Assembly: GCA_003260075.1 (NCBI GenBank) | Contig: QLIY01000010.1 | Location: 68,302 to 132,301, forward strand | Origin: Phallusia mammillata | Lineage: Eukaryota; Chordata; Ascidiacea; Phlebobranchia; Ascidiidae | Length of the DNA: 64,000 nt | Direction: 5' to 3' | In this document: positions 1 to 12,104 of the stretch, in pieces | How the letters are laid out: every line of letters begins with the position of its first letter | How positions within the stretch are numbered: the first letter of the stretch is position 1 | Notes under the pieces: model-generated | The model's database searches: none | What the model was told of the DNA's origin: nothing | What the model saw: the letters and a program-made list of their open reading frames with translations, nothing else | Translations under genes and position numbers: made by a program

Positions 1-329
1 TTAAGCAAACAGTTGTTATACATTCCTTAACTGTCAACTAAGTGTCTACGTTAATTTTATCAGTTGTAAACAGTAAAAAAGTGTACACATCAAAGGTAAA
101 ACAAGCAACAAAAACAACAGCTGACCAACGCCATTGTTAGAAGTTGGTACGAGGTGACGTCACAATCGCTGCTACATTTTAAACCAAGGTGTCGCTCGAG
201 AGCTCATTGTTTGATTGAATATCTCGAAAACGACAAATCACAGGACAAAAAAAATTAGTGATTCGGAATCCCTGAATTATGGCAATTCTGAATGGCTAAA
301 ATGTAGAAAAAGTCACATCGCCGCTGCCG
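1..329. other. Leading non-coding stretch
   Basis: No gene is visible here. The last part, about 250-329, may be decayed coding sequence of the hAT transposase that follows, because the reading frame of that gene stays open a short way upstream of its first in-frame ATG. I see no terminal inverted repeat marking the element's left end and no BED zinc finger. Confidence 0.5.
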
Positions 330-1829
330 GGGCCCTTTAAAGCATCTTATGTAGTCAGTTTTATGATCGCAAAGCAATGCAAACCGCACACAATTGGCGA
401 GACTCTCATTAAACCATGTGCTGCAGAAATGGCTAAAATTGTACTTGGTAAAGAAAGCAAAAAGAAATTGCTGCAAATTCCTCTATCAAACGATACTGTA
501 CAGCGGAGAATTGCTCATTTGTCCTACAATATAAAAGAGCAGGTAATTACAGAAATAAAAAAAATCTCAATTCGGACTGTTCTCAATTCAACTTGATGAA
601 ACTACCGACGTTGCCTCTTGCTCTCAGCTCTAGGTGTTTTGCAGATATATGTCAGATACTGACATAAAAAACAACATGCTGTTTTGTTCTGCATTGGAGA
701 CCAATACGAGAGCTGTTGACGTGATGGGAAAGTTGACAGCATTTTTTGATAAAGAAGGACTCGAATGGAAAAATGTTTGTGGTATATGCACTGACGACCT
801 AATGTCGTCTCAATGCATTGCATGATACACAGACAAGCCCTTGCATCGAAAACTCTTTCTGGATCTCTTCAAGGTGTTCTGAATACAGTTATCAAGGCGG
901 TAAACTTTGTAAAGAATGAAGCATTAAACACACGCCTATTCAGAAAATTATGCTCTGAAATGAATGCTGAACACTTGAATTTACTTTATTATACTCGGGT
1001 CCGTTGGCTGTCGAAGGGTAATGTTTTGGCAAGAGTTTTTGAACTACGAGAAGAATTGAAAGAATTTCTTAACAGGCAAGGAAAGAACGAATTGGAATCT
1101 TTTTTTGGTGATTTAAGCTTCATATCAAAACTTGCTTATCTAGTTGATATTTTTGAGCAACTAAACCGCTTAAATCTCAAGCTACAAAGAAGAGATACAA
1201 CTGTTCTTGACTTTATCGACGCCTTAAATGCGTTTGTGCAAAAGCTTGAAAACTGGAAACGAAAAATTGAGGAAGGAAATTTTGCAATGTTTGAAGCCCT
1301 TTCATCTGTGATTGAAGGTAAACTGGACATGAATCTATCGTCTGAAATAGTACAACATCTTCTCAATCTCCGGAAAGAATTTTTGTCCTACTTTCCTGAA
1401 ATATCTGCTTTAGATTTGGAGCTGGTGAGAAAGCCTTTTGCAATACCAATCGAAAGAGTTGCTGATAATTTGCAAGACGAGCTCATTGACTTGAGGAACG
1501 ACTATGTCTGTAAAGACATGTTTGAGACTTCATCGATCTGTGAGTTTTGGGCAAAGATGTGTATTTCATACCCACGTATCGGTAAAGAATGCATCAAAGT
1601 ACTGTTGCCTTTCAACAGTACGTATTTATGTGAAGCAGGCTTTTCCACTTTATTGCTGATGAAAACAAAGACTCGAAGCCGATTAAATGTGGAAGATGGT
1701 ATGCGTTGTGCGCTCTCTTCAAACCTCCACAAATTGATGCATTGGTCAATAATGTTCAGCAACAAGCATCCCACTAATCTTAAAGCAATAAATAAACTGT
1801 TTGAAATATGTTCTTTTTTGTTGTTCTGA
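330..1829 (+). pseudogene. Decayed hAT transposase, ZBED5/FAM200/SCAND3-like
   Basis: This is a relic of a hAT-superfamily transposase of the kind also domesticated in vertebrates as ZBED5, FAM200 and SCAND3. Three stretches in shifting frames line up with the family. About 339-596 carries the KPHTIGETLIKP region and the following helix. About 575-825 carries LDETTDVAS, then an in-frame TAG near 630, then the CGICTD motif. 813-1829 is one long open frame with HCMIHRQALASK, the RWLSKGNVL segment and the C-terminal hATC dimerisation region (FNSTYLCEAGFS, TKTRSRLNVE). Roughly 25-30 codons between CGICTD and HCMIHR are missing, and there is a frameshift near 575-580. The N-terminal BED finger is not visible. 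The open frame could still make a 338-residue partial protein, but it lacks part of the catalytic core. No protein function is expected. Confidence 0.88.
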
Positions 1830-2531
1830 ACCTATTTTATAGTCTTTTTTCTTTAATAAAATTTCATCACATAGATCTTTGTTATGCAAATCAAAGAGAA
1901 TAAAACCAGACTAGAAATAGTTTTATAGCATGTTTTTTAAATCACTCCTTTACATTTTGCGCAATACTTGATAAAAGTTGCACGAAAAATAGAAAAAAGT
2001 TGCAACATAAAATCCCTACAAACAGCTTATAACATCATACTACATAAATTCTGAGTATTTAGGAAGCTGCCGGAAGCTGTAAAAAAAAGTTGCAAAAACT
2101 TGCCCTAGTAATTACTGTTTATAGTTCACTTACCAAGGGTAGTTGGTGACTTTTTTGCCACTGAGCAAAATCAATTTGTCAAAGCAACATTTATTGTTAA
2201 AAACACATTTGAGGAAAGAAAACGAATAAAATAGCATAAACTATGAACAAAATAATCAACAAAGTTTCGTTTGGAAAAAAAGCAATATAATTTCATTTAC
2301 AAATGCTTAGTTGTTCTAAAAGTCTGATTTGAATGTGCTCAGGTATCTTTTGTGCGACTTACAAAGCCTGAAGGGTTTGCATGCAAATCGTTTGGTCGCC
2401 TGCTTGGAAGCCGTTTGGGGGAGCTATCGTGCAACGAACATCTCATTCAGCACATACGTCGATTCAGCACAGGGCATTGTACTGCTGCAAAACGGTAAGG
2501 CTTGAGCTACAGCTCGGAAAACCTAATTTTT
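1830..2531. other. Intergenic, no gene seen
   Basis: This AT-rich stretch separates the transposase relic from the 3' end of the minus-strand lectin. The right end may be 3' UTR of the lectin. I see no coding, RNA or repeat feature that I can support. Confidence 0.5.
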
Positions 2532-5500
2532 TTACTGCATTCTTCTTTCGCAAAGAGCCGAAAAACGGGAGCTGCAGTAATAATCTGCCATTTTGTAGCC
2601 ACCAGGAAAACGATGAAAATACGCACAGTCCTGTCCGACTCCGTAGTTGTTTGGTTCCCCTGTAGCGAAGTTTGTGTTTGTGATTGTTCCGCGAACTCCA
2701 TCGATCCATGTCCAGTTTCCTTCTTGATTCTGGTCGGTAAGTCCAATCCAAACGCTGTATGGAGTTTTAGTGGGAGTCAATGTCTCCATCAAGTATCTGT
2801 TAAAATTTGCATGTTAGCAAAAGCATAAAGAATGTTTTGTATAGGGTCGAGGAAGTTTTAAGTATTGTCTACTAAGTTGATATAGTCGATGTGACTTAAA
2901 AGAAACTCGTTTGAATTTTGGGTTTAGTGTGAGGCTTTCAACAATTGAAACAAGCTTTTTTAATAACCAAGTTAATGACAGAAATACAACTAATACTGAA
3001 ATAGTTATTACTGGTTGTTTCATATTTTGCCATCACTATCTCATCAAACTCCTGTGGTTAAATGTCAGACCTAGTAGAAATAATTAGGAAGCGGTTTTGG
3101 CAACAGGGAGAGAGTGATTCGTTGAATCGCAAACCAATTTCCTGAAATGACTTAATTACATATGCGGGTTGAATTAATAGAAGGATGTTTAACCACAGTA
3201 AAATGTTTGTATGTTTTGCTTTCCAGCTAACGTAACGTTAAGCTACAATCGTAAACCGATCTCGGGTGTTTACGCTTTTCCGTGATTGATTTTGAAGTGT
3301 TTTTGTGAACATATTGATTCCTAACTTATTGAAAAGATGCCGTGCATATACAGTGAATAAACAGATCGTGCCACAATAAGTTTATTGTAGGATATCAAAC
3401 ACACGACCTGTGAAAGTCAAAGATAGATTAGATAATTTAGTTCCGGACATTGGTTTATTTGTTAGCATTGTTGCATGAGCACTTAATAATCATATTTACA
3501 AAAACCTTTACTTACTTCCTTGTTACGTTGTTTCTCATTCCAACGGTAGCCAGGTCGCCTCCTTTGCTCTGGCAAAACTTTCGTGAATCATTGAAGTTAA
3601 ATCCAGTTCGTTCGAACAAATATTCGTAACCGTTGAAAATAGGAATCCATCCGTAATCTAAAGTCCATAAAACGAACGTTAAACATGACAAAAGTATTAA
3701 TTGCATTGCTGGTTTGGTTTGAAACAGAGATGTATTTGAAAATGATAAAAAATCGATTGTTGTTCGAAATTTTGTTAAGTTATGTCATAAAAGCCATATG
3801 CGGGAGATGATTTATCTCACGAAATTTTAACTTTTTTAAAACAATACAAAATTTTTGAAAGCGTGCACAAAGACAAAGATGCAAACCTTCTCTCAACTTT
3901 TGGATTCGTTTGCTGTTCTCTACAATTCTTTTCGTCAAAGATGCAGTGTTGTTGGATGTGCTTTCGTTTAAAGATCGTAATCGGCTTTCCATTAAACCCA
4001 TTTTAGCGGCTAAATTATTTTGATTTGTGACTTCAGTTTGATTCATGATGGGTAGAAGAGCCTGGATTAACGCTATTTCCCGGTCATGTGCTTGTAACAA
4101 AACTTGCAGCTTCATCAAATCACTCGCGCTGTATATTCCGCTCTTGAAACTGCCAGACGGTTGGACTTCCTGGACAGAGGAAGCATCGTTTGTGATAAAA
4201 TGTTTGTGCGATTTAGAATGCACCTGGCGCCTTGTGGTCGACATAAAGTAATAAGCTTTATTTGGAAGCGCTGCGTCAACAGCTATTTTTTGTCCGATTT
4301 GAGACTAGGAAAAATTTATTATCTAATACTAATGTGCACAATACCAATTAGGCCTACATTTGTTTTGAAGTTCTGTTTAGGTGTTTAAGGGTTAAAAATG
4401 ATAATTTGTGCTCTCAACATATATATTTTCTATTTATATTTTCTATTTTTCTTATTAGTAGTAGAGTGTTAAGTGGTAGCCCATACTTACTGTTACGTTG
4501 TTGAAAACAAAGTGATTCATAAACTCTTCAATGTCTAATCTATCACGATCGTTATCTTTCGTTTCTGTGACGTCACTTCTGGCAAAGTTTGTTCCTTTTT
4601 CCTCAGATTGAAATAACTATTAAACATATCATAAAATATTAGAACGTTTGTTTGTTACAAATTGATTGATCTGTAGTAATGATATATGGAGTTTTATGTT
4701 TCGAAACAAAACATGTCAAATATCAGCGCGATTACAAAATTGTCAGTCGTTAGGCATTTGTTTGTTTTTTATCGCTAATATCAACCATGACCGGATACGA
4801 CATGGCAAAACAGTTCAAGCTGATTTTTTTAAATTGTATTAGAACCTGGAGTTGAAAGCATATGAACTGTAGAACATACGCGATCACTTCGGGGTTGCTT
4901 AAGTTTATGCACAAATAAAGACTATGAAGTATCTTACTCGAATAATGCAGTAAGTGGAAAGTGCTGTTGAAGCCAAACACAGTATACCAATGGTCACGAT
5001 AGTTCCTTTCCAACATCGAAGTGGCGATTTTTTCTTAGTTGGTCGTGCTGTAAATATTGATTATTACATGATAGGTAAAAACTACCGAATAAAATTTGTA
5101 CTTTACATTCTAAAAAGAAAATATACCACATCCAAGAAATTTTAGTGTGGCCACTAAAAATTTGTTGTATTCTCTTGACCATCTTAAAAGCAGTGTTTCA
5201 GTGGGAAAAAGTACATACGTTTTAATGTCGTCCAATTTATTTCGCACTTAAGCAATACATTTTGTTTCAGAAGGCAATCGAAAGAAACGTATTATTCAAT
5301 AGAATTTCCTAAAACTTGTACACAGAATTAGTGCAAATTTAGTTGCTAGTCGTGTTTTATTACTGCAATATTTGGTCAGAATCTAAAACAAACATGATTT
5401 AATATTTATAGACTATTTGTTCAACAAATATTTTTGAGCCTTCTCAAGCCAAAAATGCTTTTTCGGCACGATCGGTCGTTTTGCGGTACAAGGGAATATC

Positions 5501-5967
5501 ACGAAACCTTGGTTCGTGTGACAAGGCAAACTCCCGTTATATGCAAATTCTGGGTTTTAAATGCCATTGATTAAAAAATGCCCGCGTTGCATTACCGAGA
5601 AAATCTTTGCAACCATATTTTGACAACACTTTGCGCCTGCTTGCAAGTTTTGGCTGTTTTCTTAAACAATACCCCCAACATTAATGAAGTGTTATTTCGT
5701 TATATTTAACTTACATAAGTAATGAAAAAACTGTAGGTCAAAGTAGGTCTCAATTTAGCCTTGTAAAAATTTTCTTTAGGCTCTTGATACGCGTGGCGCC
5801 AATGTTCATTTGTAAAACATCATGTTTTCCCAGGGGTTCGAATCAAACTTAAGCTCAAACGGTTTCCGACAATCGTATGAAATCAAAAACTAGCAAATCG
5901 ATCGGTTATGCTTACGTGATGGCTGAAGATATTCTGAATGCGACGGTGGTCTTGGTAGGTTCGGCAT
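2532..5967 (-). CDS. Type II membrane C-type lectin with coiled-coil stalk (lectin 1)
   Basis: Six exons chain in frame from ATG to stop on the minus strand: 5916-5967, 4938-5047, 4491-4601, 3887-4304, 3516-3657, 2532-2796 (1,098 nt, 365 residues). Exon 1 is a short proline-rich cytoplasmic tail. Exon 2 encodes a basic stretch followed by a hydrophobic TM segment (ILCLASTALS). Exons 3-4 give a polar, helical stalk with several N-glycosylation sequons. Exons 5-6 give the C-type lectin domain: WIPIFNGYEYL, FCQSKGGDLATV, WIGL, WTWIDG, GEPNN and ALCER. EPN is the mannose-type ligand triplet, but the usual WND partner is replaced by MAD, so calcium or sugar binding is uncertain. Exon 2 (110 nt) and exon 5 (142 nt) have the same length and phase as in lectin 2 at 12.1-17.4 kb. 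The exon 1 assignment is the weakest; the donor after exon 4 is a poor GTTTGC. A shorter secreted form starting at 3706 is possible (see findings). Confidence 0.8.
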
Positions 5968-8047
5968 AGTTTGCAGGTTCTTTCACACAGTCTTGAACTT
6001 TCCTAACGCTAAGATTAACGCAAAAAGATATTTTAGCGTTACATTTTGCATATAGAAGTTGCATAGGTTCTATTGTAAGTACAAACTCATATAGAACAAT
6101 AATGGATCGCTTACAAATCTGGACATAAAATATTAATCTAGAATAGGCATCGTTTGCCACTTTTCGTAGCCTGTAACCACTGCCACTTATTTAACATCTT
6201 CATAAAATAACTCAATCAGGACTGTCCAACCAATTTATAACCAGCTCACGACAACAGTCAATCGCAAATTAAGCGATTCCGTCATCCGGTTTCCAAACTG
6301 CTGCCATGTCTTTTTTCCCAGTGGCCTGGCATTTCACCTCTGACGTCAGCGTTTCTTTACACCCTCCTCACAACTTTCGTACACGTTTCAAAACTAAACA
6401 GTATCAACATACGATGCTGTACTGGTCCTCACCTGACGATATGCTAAACAAAATAGGTGTGGCACCTTTACAAACGTGGTATTCTTCTTTTCCGCGAAGG
6501 TCAAATCACAGGTCACATTTGTTTTCGTGGGTTTCAGTCAATTGTGCTTTAAAAGCTTCACGGCGTTTTGTCACGAAAACACAATATCGGTTGGTCAGTG
6601 TCGTGGAAGCAATACGAACGAGAACGCCCTACAAGACAAAAATTGTCACGTTCATTTTACTTGCGAGTCTGAGTTGTTTCCTAAGTCTGAAAACGTTATA
6701 GTTTCAAGTCAGTTACAAGAGATTGTACCAGTCTTTGCTTTGAATCGTGCTCATTTCGGCCGGTAATGGGCAAAAAGTGAAAAACATTTGAATAAATAAC
6801 CAATGTGTCTGGCACTGATTTTTCTTCATGTTGTAAAATTGAACAAAACGTAAAACATGCCGATTTTTAACATGACGACATTTCCTGTTTGAGCGGTTTC
6901 CTTACAGACCTATGTAGTAAAATGCGACAACACGATGTTTCGTTTGACAAATAGTGTGCATGTTTGAAAGGAAATTTAAAATGTTTTACTGTTGCATTTC
7001 AAAGTTTTAAATCTTTTCTTGCAGAAAAAAGTGCATTAGGCCGAAAACTTAATGTTTTATTAATTTATTTGCAAAACAAGATCATAACAAGAGAGTAAAT
7101 TAAATAGAAAAAGTCAAATAAAGAGAAAAAAGCCCAAACCAAGACGTGACGTCATAAATTGTAGCTCTGAGGACAAAATCTGTAACGTTTGTAGTTTACA
7201 TATCATGCAAAATCCCGTCCCTAATTGGTGCTTAATGAAAAAAATATGTCACTGCAAGCTAGGAATGATGGAAGACTTTTCAACTTTGCATCAGTTTTTG
7301 CGTTGTCATTCCATCATTTATGTCCATAATTACTCTTTCGATTTCAGTACATTTTTCGGCAGTTGAAAATTGGGTCAAACATTACCAAAATCGGTCATAG
7401 GGCTGCGGAAACGCACAACAAAAAATAAACAATAATCATAATTAAAGAGCAGTGCAGTTTTCCGCTTTCTGGAGTCCATTTGACAAGTCATTTATTTGGC
7501 AAAGAGTTCTCAAGAGACATTCGAGCACTCACGTCACTCTGTCACGATATTGGGGATTTTTCGCGTAACCAGAGGCTCTGCCAATTTTTTCTGTTACTTT
7601 TTGACTGCGACTAAAATGTTAATGGGACCATGTGAGTTCGATAAACGAAAGTGTTTAATACTTAGTCTAAATAATTTCGAAAAGCTGTCATCGTGTAGCT
7701 AGAGCGCGTTCCGCCTTGATCCAACAATTGTGGTCCCAACGTTTTGCGTTCTATAACGTTTATAGTTACACAGCTATTTTAGACTGTTTGATTGTTCTGT
7801 TGCAAATGTGCCTTCGTTTTCGTTCACCCTAGCCTTATAAACTCACTTTAAATTGTCATCACTCACTTGTATGGCGAAAAACGGATTTCCTTTATTGGTG
7901 GTCCCGAAAGCCTAACAAATAAAAAGTATAATATTTATTAGCAATGAAGGAGTAACTAACTTAAACAAGAATTTATCTAGTTCTAGTATTTTGTTTCGCT
8001 ATTTCGATTTTGGCCTCATATAATAGCACCACCCTGAAAATCACACA
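5968..8047. other. Spacer between divergent lectin genes, left part
   Basis: This lies upstream of both lectin genes, which are transcribed away from it, so it probably contains the lectin 1 promoter. Open frames at 6306-6701 and 6476-6766 show no recognisable domain and overlap in different frames. I see no RNA gene. Confidence 0.45.
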
Positions 8048-8167
8048 ATTTACTTTAAACTTGTTTGGTGTTATATTATGGCAATAAAAATCAAAACTTT
8101 GATTGTATGCCCCCCCCCCATTTACTTTAAACTTGTTTGGTGTTATATTATGGCAATAAAAATCAAA
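8048..8167. repeat. Direct duplication joined by a 10-nt poly(C) tract
   Basis: A 48-bp segment (8048-8095) recurs at 8120-8167. The second copy begins immediately after a run of ten C (8110-8119). About 14 bp lie between the first copy and the tract. The two copies are essentially identical. Confidence 0.93.
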
Positions 8168-9299
8168 CAAAAAACAAAAATAAACAAAAATAGTAAACAA
8201 AAATAAATTGCTTAAATTGACTGTTGTCATCGGGTTGTAGGCCTACGCTGATATATTTATATCCATATAGACATGAAATAAGTAAATAAAGCTTTGGCTG
8301 TCCCGTCGAACCCCAGTTTGGAAAATGACGTGTTTGGAAAAACCTAGCGTTACCAAAAATTTGTTTGGGACAAAAAATGTTTGGACCCTTCCAAAATTGT
8401 CGCCTGCCTACGCCACTGCAATGAGTTAAAACCAAAACCCTGAATTTAATTGACAATACCTAACGTAATTAAATGGATCGTGGCATTTTAGCATGATCAG
8501 TTTTGGGAGAGTCAAACTTATTGCAATACTTCCGCATCTTTGGCAACCTATTTGAATTTTCGTGACAATCAATAAAAATATCAATGACAAATCGTGGACA
8601 TGTGACGTCAAATTGTCCACGTAGACTGTCCACGTATGGATGACCTGTACGTTCAAGCACTGCTGTAGCTATTCTTTGACCAAAGAGAGATCCTGCTCAA
8701 TAAATGCGAGACTTTCCAATTCGCGAATGCTGTTAACAGTAGATTGCTGTAGTACCGATTCCACAGAACAAGTTTATGTTTATATCTACCTACAGAATTG
8801 CTTTATCCTTGTATCTGTCAATTTATTTCGGATTTTTTCACTTTATGAGTAACATCATCTTTGCAGTATGAAACACTAGTAGAAATATATGTTTCCTGCC
8901 CTCTTACGCCACCCTGCGAAAAGTTATTTTACCTTTAGATGTTGTTATTACGGTTTGCTTAAAAACGTATTTACCTCATTAAAAATTACTGCACCGAAAG
9001 ATAAAAAAACTTTTGAATGACCTTCATTGAAATCAATACCCATTAGTCTATTATATTCATATATTTGTAGAAGCGATGATATAAAAAGTACATGACATTG
9101 TCAATTCTGTCCAATTACTACATAAGAAACACTTGTGATCTTGACTTAAATGCGTTGAGAACAAATCCAAATACTCCTCTTCACTCGCCAAAGCAGGACA
9201 GATTGTTTGATATTCCCTGATACTAAAAACCACAGAAACTCACGGAGGCGATTTGAGACACCAATATCACCACATTATCAAAAAAATCATCCTGTAGGG
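8168..9299. other. Intergenic, no gene seen
   Basis: I find no gene here. It ends at the 8-bp target-site duplication (9292-9299) of the next mobile element. Confidence 0.4.
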
Positions 9300-9761
9300 C
9301 AGTGGTTCCCAACCTTTTTGTAGTCACGGACCCCTTCTACAAATTTTATCGGTCCGCGGACCCCCAACGTAATTTAGTCTTGTTATGTTTTTCGTTTCCT
9401 GCATTATACGTTATTATACTTTCGCTTTTGGGGGCAGAATTTAAATCAACCTTCACAGTCCTTTAATCTCAATACATTTCTGTACTGTAGCAGTCAATGC
9501 AACGAAGAGATAAATTTTCTGGTGTGGAATACTTAAAAAAAGCACAATAAGTTTTATTGTTAATGTGTGTTGTGATGTCACAATGGAGGTAACAATCACA
9601 AGTTTTCCTGATATATACAGGATTGTAAAAACGGTTTGGGAACTTATTTTGTATATATTGTACTGCTGTTAATGCTACTACAAATGTTTGCCTCCACGGA
9701 CCCTCTGAAACCATCTCACGGACCCCTTAGGAGTCCGCGAATCCCAGGTTGGGAACCACTG
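9300..9761. mobile_element. Non-autonomous hAT-like element, 462 bp
   Basis: The left end begins CAGTGGTTCCCAACC and the right end is its inverse, GGTTGGGAACCACTG. Inner sequence near both ends carries CGGACCCCT-type motifs. The flanks are an exact 8-bp direct repeat, ctgtaggg (9292-9299 and 9762-9769), which is the hAT target-site length. It has no transposase, so mobility would need a source elsewhere. Confidence 0.93.
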
Positions 9762-9813
9762 CTGTAGGGTGACCAGCAAACGATGTAACATGTTGGGATA
9801 CTTGAGCCTATAA

Positions 9814-10400
9814 CAGGGGTCGCCAACCCGCGGCTCTTTGATCCCTCTGATGCGGCTCAGTTTTTGAATTTACCAAATGTTGTACATTTCAAAAAAAATT
9901 AGGTGACGATTATGCTGAACGCAAAAGTCGAACACGAAAATTGAAGTGCAGTAGCATGACTGTACTCGCTTGTTGTAGTTACCTGCAACCCCATCTCTAT
10001 ACCATCAAACGTGAAGTCTGAAAGAGGCAAACTGGCGGCGCGCAAGTTAATACGCAATATGAGACAATACTGTTTTTGTTTGCAGTGTGTGTGCGCGCGT
10101 AACAATAGCTGTTTGTTAATTGTTACGTAACAAACGCGTTAACAAAGAAATACAAATCTGCAAAAACAGAATATGCAACGCAACGTAAAGTTGTTTCTCT
10201 GCTGACGAGACTGGTATACCAGTGTGTCTAATATGCAATGAAACACTAGCTAAACAACAACAAAAAGTCGAATGTCATAAGACTAAAAACGTTTTGCATT
10301 TTATTTTAAATTTTAAAACGACTTTGTGGCTCCCAGTGTTTTTTTACTACGTGAAACTGGTCCGAGTGGCTCTTTGAGTAGTAAAGGTTGGCGACCCCTG
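9814..10400. mobile_element. Non-autonomous hAT-like element, 587 bp
   Basis: The terminal inverted repeats are CAGGGGTCGCCAACC and GGTTGGCGACCCCTG. The 8-bp target-site duplication is gcctataa (9806-9813 and 10401-10408). Subterminal GCGGCTC and GTGGCTC motifs mirror each other. The family differs from the neighbouring 462-bp element. Confidence 0.93.
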
Positions 10401-10408
10401 GCCTATAA

Positions 10409-11279
10409 CCTAACTGCACCAATGACACTAACCTTCGCTCAGCAAAGCGGACGTTTGATAAGCTAACTTTGGGAATAAAAATAACATTTTCAGACTAAAA
10501 AAAGAAATTGCGTAAATTTTTTTAGGTCTTTTGCTGTTTTCTTGTAATATGACAAGCTCTTTTCTGCAAGTCGAGTTTTGAACAAGAACTTGAAACAAAG
10601 AATTGCGTTTCATTGACAGGAACTTTTCTACCTTAAACAATCTGCGTCTGAAAAGCAAATTGCAAATTGTTGTTTGTTGCTTGTGTGAAAACGTATATTG
10701 AACAATCTGTCACAGTGCTCATCACTGCTACTTTTAATTCCAGTAACGTCGACGTCATTAAAAATCGATTCTTTGACCCCCACTTGCGGTTATTTCAAAG
10801 ATATTGATTGTACACGACACGACCTATTGAAACATCTTTGCTATTGTTACCGTTTTTGTAAAACAGGATAAAATTGACATTCCAGCCAATTAAGCGCAAG
10901 CCTTTTTAAATTGTACGATCATTTATTTCATTTAGTTTGGTTCTGCACAAAAAGACGTTAAAAGGAAAGTGTATTAATTTATGGCAATCTCTGACTACCA
11001 AATGTATTAATAGGTGCTCGTTTCCTTGACGTATTTACCAGCTAAATTTTCACATCTCAAATATCTGCTTTGCATATATGTCTGTAATACTTGCCAACAA
11101 TCCAGTTCTACGTTGCCTTTCACACAGTTTGTGTATTTACAACGAATTGAATCTTTCTAAAAAGCGAAATTGAATTATTCTAAAGCATTCACAAATATCA
11201 AATGTAAGCTTTAAAATTGACGTTCATACAATCAGAAAAAAATGCAGCATATTTACATTTATAAATTTTAGTTTTGACT
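10409..11279. other. Intergenic, no gene seen
   Basis: AT-rich sequence with no supported gene. The frame at 10428-10658 (minus) has no recognisable features. Confidence 0.4.
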
Positions 11280-11572
11280 AAAAACATATCAGTATTTTGT
11301 AGTTCTTCCAATGATTATGACAAACTTTATTATAAATTTGACAACATTTTTAGTTAATTGTTGTTGTAATTTTTTTCAATTTTTTTTTTTTTGCTTTAGT
11401 TCAGCTATAGCTTTCTGACAAATCTACCCCCCCCCCAAAAACATATCAGTATTTTGTAGTTCTTCCAATGATTATGACAAACTTCATTATAAATTTGACA
11501 ACATTTTTAGTTAATTGTTGTTGTAATTTTTTTTTTTTTGCTTTAGTTCAGCTATAGCTTTCTGACAAATCT
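11280..11572. repeat. Direct duplication joined by a 10-nt poly(C) tract
   Basis: The first copy spans 11280-11425 and the second 11437-11572, separated by ten C (11427-11436). The copies differ by a few substitutions and by the length of an internal poly(T) run. Confidence 0.93.
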
Positions 11573-12104
11573 GACTCATCACAAAATTTAATTACATTGC
11601 AGAAAATTCTGCAATTAGGTTGTTTTTGCACAAACAATTAGCCGCATGTCCGAGAAACTTCTAAAAGGGCGACCGTCCAACAGATTTGCAAACTATTTCT
11701 TTGCTTTTTACTACAACATACCAAAACACGTGACACGCCTACCACATCAACGAATCGCGTTGTCCGATGTTCAATTAAGTGACGTCAATTTGTCTCGCTT
11801 TGCTGACGCAAGTTTTCTCTTGACTAACTTTGGCTAAATGTTAGATGTTTGAGAAAAAAGGCTGGAAGAGTTTAACGCTTTAAGTGTTTTCTTCTTTACG
11901 ATAAGGAGTTGATGGCAGATGATTGTGCAACAAAAGTCTATGTTTTTTTTATTTGCAAAAAGTGAAATAATTAGTAAAAATTAAAAGATTTTATGATTTA
12001 ATATTGACACATTCTAAAATGTTTAAAACATATTATTTAATACCATTTGCTTACAAGTCTGTGAAAAATTAGTTCTCTTTAGATCTTAAAGTTAAAAAGC
12101 AAAA
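11573..12104. promoter_or_regulatory. Probable upstream region of lectin 2
   Basis: This is the 0.5 kb before the lectin 2 start codon. It must hold the 5' UTR and probably the promoter, but I can name no specific element. The frame at 11646-11837 has no domain and is treated as chance. Confidence 0.35.

Noticed and set aside
2814..3023. A minus-strand frame with a hydrophobic start (MKQPVITISVLVVFL)
   Set aside because: It looks like a signal anchor but lies in an intron of lectin 1 and connects to no domain in frame.
6306..6766. Two overlapping plus-strand frames of 131 and 96 codons
   Set aside because: There is no domain and no supporting splice pattern, and the frames overlap in unrelated registers between two divergent genes.
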